Source: Nymphalis io
Taxonomy: Eukaryota > Arthropoda > Insecta > Lepidoptera > Nymphalidae
Assembly: GCF_905147045.1 (NCBI RefSeq)
Contig: NC_065905.1
Coordinates: 6,572,001-6,636,000, forward strand
Direction: 5' to 3'
DNA length: 64,000 nucleotides
Below, piece after piece: positions 48,794 to 61,054 of this stretch. A model generated the notes under the pieces. It had not been told where the DNA came from, made no database searches, and saw only the letters and a program-made list of their open reading frames with translations. Position numbers and translations under genes: made by a program. Position 1 is the stretch's first letter; every line of letters begins with the position of its first letter.

Positions 48794-49860
48794 TAAATTA
48801 TTCATAAAATGTATACATGAGAAATATTAACTATTCCTTACAATTAACATCAATGCAATAGATGCTAATTCTTCATTGCCAAACGAGGTACTAGTCTCAA
48901 CTCATAAATTAATTACCGTTATAAATCATGGCAGTGTGCTGTAGTGATATCTTCTGCTGGGTGGAATAACTGACCAGTGAGATCACATTTCTTTATTTTA
49001 TTTCTAAAAAGATTTTAAATGACCATCAAGAAACTTAAATTTTCGGCAATTCTTCTTCAATGTCAACAACTGATTCGACCGAAGTATTTAATCTGCATCA
49101 AATATTGTTGCAATATTTTTTAATTTTGTGCTGATTTCTGCAAGCTTATCGTCTACGACCAGGACAACAACTGAGCAATGAATCAGGTCTCATTTGTAGG
49201 TGTTACTACTGCAACAAATCCTGTAAATTCGCAATCAGACGAGTATTATTTAAAGTCCTAGGTATTTTTCTTGAATTAATAACTCAGCAATAGATTAAAA
49301 AAAGTATGTACTCCACGCAAGCCAAACGAATAAGGTAAGTCTTTAATATAAAACGTCTAGTGATGCTGAAAACTCTTCTGTTGAGTTATAGCAATCGCTT
49401 GGAGTCAAGTAGAAGTTGGACTACTTATTAGATACAATGTTGCCAAGCTGGTCTATCAGTATTAAGAAAAAGGCTCGATGTTCACGTACAATTTTCAGCA
49501 CGAATTATATTAATAGATACATATCCATCTTGCTCCTTAGGGATATTCCATCCTAGGATAGAACCTCTCGTCTTCGTTTATAATATAAGACAATATTACA
49601 TTATAACATTCGTGGAGAAATAAACACTAGAAAATACATATATTTGATATGAAATAAACTCGATTTAATTTTAATGTACTGATTTCATTGTATACAAAAA
49701 TGATTGATAATAATATAGTATGACAAATGAATTCCGTCAATGACTTGTGATATGTGATATCGTCGAGGTTGCTTTTTCTCACTATGTGGATATTATTATC
49801 CTCTTTACACACATAATATATTTACCATATACTTTTAAACGAATTAACCGTAACCGTACC
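48794..49860. other. Intergenic, no feature seen
   Basis: AT-rich DNA; no gene or known repeat recognised. Confidence 0.55.
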
Positions 49861-50160
49861 GTAACGGCTTGTGAATGTCCCACTGCTGGGCTAAAGGCCT
49901 CCGCACCTCTTTTTGAGGAGAAGGTTTGGAGCTTATTCCACCACGCTGCTCCAATGCGGGTTGGTGGAATACACATGTGGCAGAATTTCAATGAAATTAG
50001 ACACATGCAGGTTTCCTCACGATGTTTTCCTTCACCGTCAAGCACGAGATGAATTATAATCACAAATTAAGCACATGAAAATTCAGTGGTGCTTGCCCGG
50101 GTTTGAACCCACGATCATCGGTTAAGATTCACGCGTTCTTACCACTAGGCCGTCTCGGCT
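49861..50160 (-). mobile_element. Family A tRNA-derived SINE, intact
   Basis: Minus-strand head GCCGAGACGGCCTAGTGGTA, B box GGGTTCAAACCCGGGCAAGC, body and complete tail. One of the two best preserved copies in the window. Confidence 0.93.
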
Positions 50161-51106
50161 TTTTATTTTTATTCATAAAAATTAAATGAATTATTGTAAT
50201 AATATTGTAATAAATCACATTATCTGTACAGTAATTTGTAAAAGTCCAGATAATGTTGCAAGCGGAAGAACAAGAACATTGTTTTCATTATTTTTAATCA
50301 AACCGGTCCATGGATGTAATGTAAGAGAGTTTTGTAAGTTTGTTAAAATTGGTTTTATATAGTCAAAATTCCAGACGGAATAACTAATATCAAGTATGAG
50401 GATGTAGCTTAGAGAAGTATTCAGTAAAATTCATTGAAAAGCTTTTAATTACTTTTTCAATAAAAATGAAATATCTAACAAACAAAAATTGCTATGAAAT
50501 AAAAGTGTTTTTATTTTTTATTAAACAAATAAATCTTTTATTAATGCCATTTTTTTCAATAACCAAGTAAAATTGTTACCCTGAACTACTTCTTGCTGTC
50601 TATCAGTATGACTCAATAGACAAACAGCCATCAAACATATCTCATACCATTCACTAGTAATTTCGAATACCGACAGTACCTGGCACAGAACATCGATTTC
50701 TAATCGAAGTTATTTAGGATATTTCTTTTTATTTCAAACAAATTTACTACTCTTCTCCCTTTTTTCAAGTCGTTATCGTAGTTATATTTAAATTAATTTA
50801 ATGTTTAAGAAACAACTATTATAATAATTTATACTGAGAAGTTTCAATTCAGATTTAAATGACTTTTGGCGTCAAAAGTTGAGTTGTCGATTTAGATCAA
50901 TTAAAACTATAATAAACATTTTACTTCGAGTACAATATTTAAGTTATGAAACTTATTACGGTTATTTTTAAGATAACGTAAAAACTGGTAATATTCTACT
51001 TTAAAATTCTATCCAAAAGAACTTCAATACTTACTATAAAGGACTGGACACAAAACCCACCATTTTTTCTGATTTTAGATAATATTATATGTCATATTCT
51101 GGAAGA
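50161..51106. other. Intergenic, no feature seen
   Basis: AT-rich DNA with no recognisable gene or repeat. Confidence 0.55.
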
Positions 51107-51428
51107 TTTTTTTTATGGAATAGGAAGGCGGACATGTAGATGGGCTACTTAATAGTAAGTGGTCACCAACGCCCTCTGACATTGGCATTGTAAGAAATGT
51201 TAATCATCGCTCACAAAGCCAATCACCACCAACCTTGGGAACTAAGATTTTATGTCCCTTGTGCCTGTAATTACACAGGATCACTCACCCTTCAAACCGG
51301 AACACAACAATATGAAGTACTGCTGTTTTGCGGTAGAATATCTGATGAGTGGGTGGTACCTTTTTTTTCCGCTGGAAGGTTTAGGTTTAGGTTCTCGGGT
51401 TACAGATACCCCCTAGCCCCGGCGACAT

Positions 51429-52300
51429 TTACGGCGGGAGGAGAAGGTTTGCATAGCGCCGACGTCTTCTCCCCGGTCTTCTTCGGCGAAGCGGGTCAGC
51501 GGAAGCACTGTTCTCACTCTCCCGCTCCACGGCCTCCTTCTGCGACATGACGTTTTCGCAGAAAGAGACCATCTCCTTCCAGCAACTCTCGCTACCGATC
51601 ATGGCGTTTATCACGCTCAGCAGCGAGAGGTCTCCGCCTACAATGGCCGCCAGGTGATGGCGCTGAGGCCCCCATGCAGCACACTCAATCAGGGTGTGAC
51701 GCGCCGTGTCCGAAGGCGCGCCGCACTCGTGGCAGGAGGGAGTGACCTCCCGCCTCGCTATCCGGTGCAGATACCTACCGAAGCAACCGTGCCCGGTAAG
51801 TACCTGCGTCAGCCTGAATATGAGTGTGCCGTGACTCCGTTCCACCCAGCGACTCAAGTGGGGACGGACCGCCTCCACTCGACCTCGCTTCCACCCGGAA
51901 CCGGTACACTTCCGCAAGCACCTCTGCCTGGAGTTCCCAAGGCGGATCGCTCGCGAGAAGTGTCGCTGCCGTCCATGACACTGTACGGTAACCACGTATC
52001 GCTCTTACCGCTATGACTCTCTGTGGTCTTCGAAGAAGAGCCTTGTTACGAGCAGTGAGAGCGTCCACCCAGATGGGTGCACCGTACAGCGCCATGGAGC
52101 GCACCACACCAGCGTATAATCGCCGGCAAGGTGTTTCCGGCCCTCCTACGTTGGGTAGAAGGCGGCCCAAGGCGGCAGCGGCGTTGATGAGCTTCGGGCT
52201 GAGTTGGACAAAATGCTGCCCGAAGCTCCATCTTCCATCCAGAATCGTGCCCAGATACCTCATCTGGGCCTGCACCTTAATCACCGTTCCCTGGACGGAC
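51429..52300 (-). pseudogene. R1-like ORF2 thumb and C-terminal zinc finger, frameshifted
   Basis: Frame 2 (about 52300-51840) reads MRYLGTILDGRWSFGQHF, LYAGVVRSMALYGAPIW and AIRGYRTVSWTAATLLA. Near 51840 the sequence moves to a third frame with FRLTQVLTGHGCFGRYLHR, then the zinc finger CHECGAPSDTARHTLIEC (CX2CX8HX4C), and SFCENVMSQKEAVERE. These parts mark the R1 clade. Two frame changes and the upstream deletion show decay. Confidence 0.9.
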
Positions 52301-53123
52301 GAGCCGCCTCCTGATAATTCCGCCCTGTCACCGTGATGAGAGTGTCGTCCGCATAGCACAATACCCCCATTCTGGGAAGGACGGATGTCCGCAGGAGCCA
52401 GTCGAAGCCAACGTTCCACAGAATTGGGCCGAGAACTGACCCCTGTGGAACGCCACAGCCTACCCGACGCCGGACAAGACGCCCATCGCCCCCCTCCCAG
52501 AGGACCACCCGATCCTGGAGGTATGCTCCCAACAGCCTTCTGAGATAGGAAGGCACCCCATGATATCGAAGCGCCTCCCTTATTGTCTCGAAAGGAAGAC
52601 TATTGAAGGCGTTCGCCACGTCCAGCGATACCGCCAGGACCACGTCCCCTCGGGCCACCGCCTCCGTGGTCCGGATCTTCAGGGTGTTCAGGGCGTCGAT
52701 AGTTGATCGACCCGCCCTGAACCCGAACTGAGCCTCTGAAAGACCCGGTCCCACCTCCTCGAGGATCTGAACAAGACGGGCAGCGACAATTTTCTCGAAG
52801 AGTTTGCCCGTCTCATTCAGCAGCACAATTGGCCTGTATGCCGAGGAAGAGCTTAGTGGGCGCCCCTCCTTGGGCAACAGGACCAACTTTCCTTCCTTCC
52901 ATAGCTTCGGAAACTGCCCACTAGAAAGACACTCGTCGAACAGTTCCCGAAGCCTCCCTCCTAGGTGCTCCAGGGCATCACGCAGAACACGTCCTGGAAC
53001 CCCGTCCGGACCCGGCGCTGTTCTGGCCCTCAGTCGATCAAGGGCCATCTCCATCTCTCGCTCCATGATATTTGGTGGAGCCATATTGTCATCTTTCATG
53101 GAGAGAGGGGCCATACTTGATGG
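52281..53123 (-). pseudogene. R1-like reverse transcriptase domain
   Basis: The frame is open from the truncation to 52281. Motifs in order: ARTAPGPDGVPGRVLRDAL, FPKLWKEGKLVLLPK, SAYRPIVLLNETGKLFEKIV, EAQFGFRAGRSTIDAL, the first catalytic Asp in AVSLDVANAFNSLPF, GVPQGSVLGPILWN, and the catalytic CYADDTLI. All RT active-site Asp residues are present. After VTGRNYQEAA the frame is lost by a deletion of roughly 35 codons with a frameshift. Confidence 0.93.
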
Positions 53124-53173
53124 GAGTGGGTGGTACCTACCCAGACAAGCTTGCACAAAGCCCTACCACCAGT

Positions 53174-55224
53174 AAATATATATTATAACATAACATAATG
53201 TAACATTTTATTGCGCCGAATTCGATCATATGGCACTTCTATCATCTCTCAATCCTGTGATATCTACAGCTTACCTGTCACGGGAATAGAATCTGCACGA
53301 CTGGGCGTTGTAGGCTATAAAATAGTTTGGCATCTGAAATGTGTTGCAATCTAATAATACATGCCTCAATTAGGTTAGATTACACAAATTCATAACATTT
53401 TGAATTACACATTATTTGAATTAAACACCCTCTTCACTGCGCGATTAATTACTGTCATCGTGATATTTGTATGTACACGAAGTTTCAGAAATAATTTGTT
53501 TATAGCTCATTAATTACTAGATATCCTTCATCATTACCATAAGCTATGTGAGAAAACAAAATTGCCAGTAGGTTCAGGTTTAGTTCTTTTATGACGAACG
53601 TCGGTAAAAAATTCCTGAGCAACAACTAAAATAAACGTACATGCATTCATGCAATTTATTCATACTATTTTCATTCAGTTAAACGAAAAAATAATAATAC
53701 CCTTGGAATCAGAGCGGTTCGCTAATAAAAGATGCTTAATAAAACTACTAATAGACATGACATGATATGATATGACGTTTAAATCAAAGTGATAACTAAG
53801 ATTTCTATTGAGTTATTAATAAACTTCAACATTATATCATTACAACTTTTTTTTTTTATTTATCATTACAATTATAAAAATCCCAATATTCGTTGAGAAT
53901 TTTATGTACTAGACCGCGTGGCTCTATTTAATGCGCTGATTTTGTTATATTGTTAATTAAATGGTCAAGTGGTTTTGAATTGTCCACTCCATTAAAATCT
54001 CAAGCTGTTTCGTTAGTGTCGTATGAGCGTAATCAAAGTACAAATTTCGTTTGTCTAACATTGTGTTAACGCACTTTAGCGATGTTAATCGCTCTGAAAT
54101 TGTATTGCCTAAACTGGTTGTACAACGACATGCCGTGGGCTATCAAGAAACCTTTATTTGTATTACAAAAGTGACAAGTTGCTTAGCAGAATTCTATATG
54201 AAATATTTGTAAATATTGTGTCCTTGCTTCAAGGAACAAGAGTAGACGAGTAATTAATGGACTCACGCTGTTTCAAGTAAAAAATTCTTGATCTACGATT
54301 AATTAAATGAATGTACCTGTTATGAGTAATGTAACGCATAAAATTTATAAATATAGGTGGTATAAATATAGTGTAACGATATCAACATATATCGCGGTCT
54401 TTTTAAATATACTAATTTTCGGTTTTTGATTGCGGCTACCTCCATTTAATTGTTATGTTAATGATTCACGCTAGCAGATTTCATAAGCAATAGCTACAGT
54501 CGTAAAATGTTAACAACGTATATTTCACTCAAATTTTTAGTTTGTGTACGTTTTATTCTGTAAATTTAAGAAATTCGAAACATACTAAAGCAGGTGCGCA
54601 ATTAGCTATTTTTACGTCAATCAGTCGCGTAAAGTCACATTAGTCATACGCAGTTAACCTTCTAGTCTAAATGATCTTAATTTCCTTCTAGTCTAAATCC
54701 GCTATGATTAATCTTGTCGGTGAGATGCATTTTTGTTATTTCGCTTACATAAAGCTGAGAATTGCGATAATTTACTCCAATTTTTTGGTTCACTGCACGT
54801 TGAGAGAACAATCTTCAATATGTAAAGGATGAATCTGTGTATTTAGTAGATTAACTATTTTATACGTATATATTTAAAAGCATTCATACCTCATGCCGAA
54901 CGTTAAAGTAGCATAATAAACAAGTAGTTAAATGGAACTTATTTTGAAGCACTTTTACGAAAAATATAAAAAACCAATCTCTTCAGCTGTACGTAATTAG
55001 AATGAAAAAAAAACGTAATAATAATTCATTTAATTTTAAAACCTTAATATTTACAAGCAACCCGTTATGATGGTTGAAAGTTGAATGAAAAATGAATGGT
55101 TATATTACTCATGCTTAACGCTAGCAACTATAACATATTTTAATAACGCTTTCTATGAAAGATTTTTAGTTCTTAAAATTACCTACGGATGTATCCGTAA
55201 ATGCATATGTTATAAATATAAAAA
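53174..55224. other. Intergenic, no gene seen
   Basis: AT-rich. A 15-bp direct repeat (CCTTCTAGTCTAAAT) at 54658-54672 and 54683-54697 is the only structure I noticed. Confidence 0.55.
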
Positions 55225-55455
55225 TTAACAGTCTGTTAATGTCCCACCGCTGGTCTTAATCCAACACACTGCTACTATGTGGGTTAGTGGTTACACATTT
55301 GACAGAATTTTATCAGATATTTTCCTTCAGATCCAAGCACGAGAAGAACTACAAACACAAATTAAATAAATTGAAATTCTGTAGTGTTTTCCTGTTTGAA
55401 CCTGCAATCTTCGGTAAGGTACACGTATTCTAACTACTGGGCAGTACCACGGTTA
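55225..55455 (-). repeat. Family A SINE, degenerate
   Basis: CAGTCTGTTAATGTCCCACC, CACACTGCTACTATGTGGGT, CAAGCACGAGAAGAACTACA and CTGTTTGAACCTGCAATCTT. Inner parts are lost. Confidence 0.65.
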
Positions 55456-55979
55456 ACAAAATAATTAAAAAATGGGCAATAAGAGCAAAGTAAATGTAAC
55501 GTTATTTATTTAGGCTACATTTACTACATTTACTGTTCTTACGCAGTTCATTTTGTGCATAAATAATTAAGTGATAATATTTTAATTAAACAAAAATTTT
55601 ATGTAAACAAACGTTAAAATATAGTATACTTTTTTAAAAAATGTCCCATTTTCTATAGGTTTTAACGAAAAAACATATTTCAATTCGTTCATTTATTCAA
55701 AAGTTTCAGATTTTTAATAGAAAAAAAAGCGGAGAGTTGTATTTTAATAGTGTCTCGGTGTAATCCGTTCATTATATCCAGTTAAAAACTAATAACAGTA
55801 TATTAGGTATTGATTTGCTACAGTTATTAATTGAACAGCTTTCCATTAAAAGATAAAATCAGAGCCTTGCATAGGAATATAATAATTGAAAAATAAATCA
55901 TTCGCAATATTAGGACATATTTATAAAAATTATGACATACCAGAAAAAAAAAATTCTGTAAATATCACAATATATACAA

Positions 55980-56164
55980 AAACAAACGGGCAAATGGACC
56001 ACCTCATGGTATTATGTCACCACTGCCTATATTGGCGCTGTGAGAAATATTAGCAAATCCTTAAACAAAGTAATAATAAACAATTGTACTGTCGTACGAT
56101 GTAATACGTACAGAGCAGGTGGTACCTGGTACGTCTGTCTTGCACTTGCCCTACCTACAGTAAA
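55980..56164 (-). repeat. Family B repeat, degenerate
   Basis: CGGGCAAATGGACCACCTCA, then GAGCAGGTGGTACCTGGTAC and CTTGCACTTGCCCTACC. The middle is much shortened. Confidence 0.6.
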
Positions 56165-56569
56165 AACTGATCTATGAATGTAAATAATTGAAAATTAATA
56201 ATCATAAACGTCCAAGCAATAAATTAAAGTGAAATAATTAAATGTGACGAAACTTGCGCGTGCTCATTTTATAGAACTCAATAAAATTTTATTTGTACTA
56301 CCTATACCATTTCATTTCGATATTAGTAAGTACATACTTAATTCTAGTCTGGACTACCGAGAAATGTCATATTATTTTAATTTTTTAAATATTTACCATG
56401 TTAATTATCACAGTCCTTGTCCATTCCAAAAGACATTTCCGCATAAAAATGATTTAACATTACAACTATAAATCTATTCCTTATTTTAGTTTTACATATT
56501 AACGTGTGTCGTTGAAATATAATGTTTTTTGTAATTAAGTTTTATAAGTGATAATTAAAGTTATTTGGC

Positions 56570-56655
56570 CATATACGCGGAAACTGCAGATCTGGAATGT
56601 TATGTCTCTTGTGCTTCTAATTACAGTGACTTCCTTACGTTTTGTAAACCCTACC
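56570..56655 (-). repeat. Family B fragment
   Basis: TTATGTCTCTTGTGCTTCTA with ATTACAGTGACTTCC resembles the middle of family B. Confidence 0.4.
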
Positions 56656-59600
56656 TAAAGTACACTTAGCAACCTGTTTGAATCTCATTAATAGGAACAG
56701 CAAGATTTTCGTCAATATATACGAGCAAGTGTTACGAAAACATAAAGTAATTCAGATATTATCAATTACTCATTTGCTACAGATGTCATAGCGCTCGTTT
56801 GATTTGAAATATTTCTAGACAATAAATTATACTTAAAATGTTGTTCATGCAATAACGACAATCTAATCCTGAGGGAATGTTTCGTATTACCAAAAGTAAG
56901 TAATATAAAATTAACAACATTTTGATTTTAGGCGAAGATTTGTTTTATGAGATTTATTGTAGGTAAATTAAATAGTACGTTTCCGAAAATTTTGTATAAT
57001 TTTTCTGGCAATATTTGGAGTGAATATATATAATAATAGGCTTGCGACATTTATGGAAGTGCGGAAGCTTGGTTCTACGTGAGATTGTAAATTTCGGTAG
57101 TTAAGTATCAAAATACAATACCTATCATGAATAATGCAGCTGATCTTGCCTGATGCTGTGACCGACTTTTACTACATCTCTCATACTGTCCATGGAGTCA
57201 CAACATTTATATCAAAATATAAACCCAATTGCTAAGCCTTTGGAATCATGCCGAGCTCAGCTTACATAAGGGATTAGATCCGCAAATTGTATGCAGAAAG
57301 CTGGTGTGTCCAGATCCCGGCATCTTATTATTGCATTTTATATAATATAAATACCAAGGATTTCATTTAAGTTAAGTAAGGATTTTAGAAATTCTAACTC
57401 GCAAAAATACTTAGTACAAACAATTCATCGTATTCATTTAAAATTAAAATATTGATGTAGACAAAAAAGAAACAAAAAAATACCTGCAATCCAAAAATTT
57501 TGATTGTGATACTGTCTGGAAATTAAAACGTGCAAGCACATAACACCAACAAACTATAAACCGATGCCATATATATGATATAACCGATGATGGAAGGCAT
57601 GGAAAATACGTCTGTAGAGATTACAGGACACATAATAAAAACGAGTTAAATTATAAGTTTACATGACTAAGTACAATAACTCTTTATGACAATCAATTAA
57701 ATCGGTTCTATCTTAGAAATAATTGCTTTCCTAATAAGAATATGAGTGATATACTCGTAACAAAAATTTGATTGATGTACTGATAACTAAAATTATATTT
57801 CTGAAACAGAAAGATCTCTTTATTTTACTGTTTTTGAAAAAAGTTATTACTTTCGTTGATTTGTTAGTTACTAAACCAAAGTTTATGTTATAAAAGGAAT
57901 GCAAATGCGGAAAAATAATTTTCTTAATGAAAAAAAAACTGCAACATACTTATTCTTTCATCACACAGTTTTTTAACCATAATAATACAAACATTATATG
58001 CGGAAAGTTAAGCAAACAGCAAAAATTAATTTAACGATCTACATATATAACGTTTGTACATGTAATAAGCCTGCGCAAGCGCAAACTAGTGCGTTAAGCC
58101 AATGTTATATGTAGTATTGTGTTCTTAACCTTGTAGATAGGCGAGCCCTTTCACGCGCTTCTGGATCATTCGATATAGATCCATGTGAGGTAATGACATT
58201 ACGCCCTTGTCAAAATTCAAAACTTTTTCATATAAATAAATATAAAAACAAATATTCATTAGTAATACCATTTAATAACTTAGATTACTATCTAGGAAGT
58301 TTATGAATAAATTAAATGTGTACGAGATAATTATATTATATATTTTCTAACGATCAAAGAACACTAACGAAGAAGAACGCGAAGCGCGTTGAATTCTAAT
58401 GTAAGAAAATGCAACGTATTTACGTTATTTAGTAGAGCCGTGTTATATACCACTTATAATTCAAACAGAATATTTAGTTCAAAGATTATAGATATACTAT
58501 ATATAAAGTAATTTAATACCATTCCGAAATCACTATTTAAAAAGTATTTATAAATAAAAAGAAGCTATTTACACTACAGGTACTAAAATTTTATTTTATT
58601 TATAAATACATAGCGATCGTGTTTCTACGCATAGCCGAGTTCATATCTTAATTGCTCACATAAAGTACTGTCACACTTGATAAAGTTTAAATACTCAGAT
58701 TGTTATCAAAGTTATTAGAGAGCAATATCAATCAAAGTAATTAATTAGCAAAGATTTGTGTACCCGTAGCGTAAATTTACAGAGCAACTTTTATCTTAAT
58801 ATAGTATCTACGTTTTGACACGACACTGTCCATTTGATATACATATAAAATAGAGTTTTTTATAAATGATCAATTGATTACATCAATTTAAATTACAACA
58901 AGGAAATCAAAATTATAAAAATATTCAATTGATTCGTTATTACAATTCATTTCTTACGGCGATTCTTACGTCAATACGTATGGGTACGTGTACGACAGTT
59001 AATCTCTTAACAAATTTTAATACATACATACATATTATTTTAATATAATTCAATAGGTAATGTTAAAATGAACTAGTAAATTAAATTAATTTTTAAGCTT
59101 TAAGTTTTTTCTATTATGACATTTGAACAGATATGTAAATAACAAATAATTAAGATTAAGACAAATATTGAATTATGTGAAATTAATAAAACAAACATTT
59201 ACCATAAATCTAAATAATAATGTATTTATTTTAAATACTGGTTATGTTTACGTTAATAAAGTATTAATGTAAAACCAAATCTGTTTCGACGAAAACCAAA
59301 TGATCTGTCCGAGGTCTTATTTATACAAGATACAAATTAGATCACGTTATATGTTATATTACTTATAGTATTCTAACAAGTGTGACCTTTACAGGTTTCT
59401 GGGTGAGATCAGACGATTATAATGTAATAAATAAATATCTTACGGTAAGGTATCTATTTATATGTGCTTCGATTCAAATTAACTACGGAATATAGATTAT
59501 AACAATAAAATGTCAATCTAGTTCCTGGATATTAAGTGGAAGCTAAATTAATTTGAAATAATGACAAGGTTCTAACAATACCGATTATAAATCATAGAAT

Positions 59601-60750
59601 CAACAATTCTGTTTTGTTTCTACGTTAATCATTGCCATCACTTAGTTTTCATCACATCAACGTAAACGAACGAATACTTCATCAACCAAAATAATCCATC
59701 ATAATATTTATATAATATAATATATCCCAATAAAAATAAGGTCGATAGGTGCACAGACAATCATATATATTGTGCCGCAAAATTAATATACATAAAAAAA
59801 TAATTAGACTAATATTTTCAAACTTATTAGACCTTCCTTGCCGTCGTACAAAACTTTAAGTAATTGGCATAATAAAACCAGGTCAAATAGCTAGTAATTA
59901 TAATTCTAAGTGTTGCGTTTCCTACCACACGAGTGATTTAAGATCTCACCCGCCTTCCTAATCACAATATATTAACGCTACATACTTGTAACTAGCATGT
60001 ACTATAAACAGTTCAAGACGACAAATAAAAAAAGTTTTTTCCATTGCGTGTATTGCAATAAAACACGAAATTATATTATGCTTTTTGCAGCAATGAATAT
60101 AACATATAATCAAAGATAAGATAGAACGTTTTTGGCTAATCAATTTACACATAATTAGAGCTTGACTCGCTGTAAAGACATAATATTTGGCCAGCGGCAT
60201 GGACAATTAAATTTGATTAAAAATCAAGTGCTGCTTATTGCGTGAATTTCGACACGTTTTTTATATTAAGTCATTTTAAATGATTCAATTTTATCTTAAT
60301 GGTTGTGTAAAATAAGTTTCGCATGATATTAGTACATTTTTAAAAATCCGCTAGGAACAGAAACATCCGTTATAGATTAAGTCAATGATTGTGATAGTAT
60401 ATGTTTATACATATAAAATTATTACTTAGGTGTATAGTTTCTTGCGTAACAAAATATTCGTAGAAAATCCTTACGAACGTGTGTTACAGGTTGTGTATAT
60501 TTTAGCTATTATTAGCGCGTTGCTCTAACGAGATGGCGCCGCTTTGAGTATTACAAGTGAAAAAATCTATAGTTTGTCACCCTTTATTTTATATTTTAAT
60601 TTTTAGCCCTAGGGTTTTACGTATAGTTTACATTGACACTATTAATAACGTTACACGGTCAATGAGATATCGCGTAAATGCTACACGAAATTGCTTCCGT
60701 CTTATTTGAAGCCGTCTAAATAAATAAACCGACTCTTAACTACTACTACT
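56656..60750. other. Intergenic, no gene seen
   Basis: AT-rich; slightly GC-richer unrecognised patches at about 57040-57310 and 58060-58200. No frame with protein-family features. Confidence 0.55.
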
Positions 60751-61054
60751 CTACCGGTGGTAGAACTTTGTGTAAGCTCGTCTGGGTAGGTACCAACCCA
60801 TTCATCAGATATTATTTCCGCAAAACAGCAGTACTTGGTATTGTTGTGTTCCAGTTTGAAGGGTAAGTAAGCCAGTGTAATTACAGGTACAAGGGACATA
60901 ACATCTTAGTTCCCAAGGTTTGCGTTGGTGGTTTGCATTGGTAATGTAAGCGATGGTTAACATTTATTACAATGCCAATGTCTATGCGCGTTGATGACCA
61001 CTTACCATCAGGTGGCCCATATGCCCGTCCGCCTTCCTATTCTATAAAAAAAAA
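60751..61054 (+). mobile_element. Family B repeat, full length, sense strand
   Basis: It runs from CTACCGGTGGTAGAACTTTG through GTGTTCCAGTTTGAAGGGTA to CGCCTTCCTATTCTATAAAA with a poly(A) tail at its right end. It shows that the family is polyadenylated. Confidence 0.93.

Larger units (their letters stand above)
51362..53123 (-). mobile_element. 5'-truncated R1-clade non-LTR retrotransposon
   Basis: A 1,762-bp insertion bounded by the direct repeat GAGTGGGTGGTACCT (51347-51361 and 53124-53138). A T run at 51362-51368 is the poly(A) end of the minus-strand element. It contains most of the ORF2 reverse transcriptase and the C-terminal zinc finger but no endonuclease. GC-rich compared with its surroundings. 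The frame is broken at least twice, so it is dead. Confidence 0.95.
51107..53173 (-). mobile_element. Family B repeat split by an R1-like LINE
   Basis: The left part (51107-51361) runs from poly(T) and GAATAGGAAGGCGGACATGT to GAGTGGGTGGTACCT. The right part (53124-53173) repeats that 15-mer and continues CACCCAGACAAGCTT-like (here ACCCAGACAAGCTTGCACAA) to ACCACCAGTA. The interruption is the LINE at 51362-53123. Confidence 0.95.

Noticed and set aside
51654..52336. Long plus-strand open frames in the R1-like element
   Set aside because: Antisense of the reverse transcriptase; no protein features on the plus strand.
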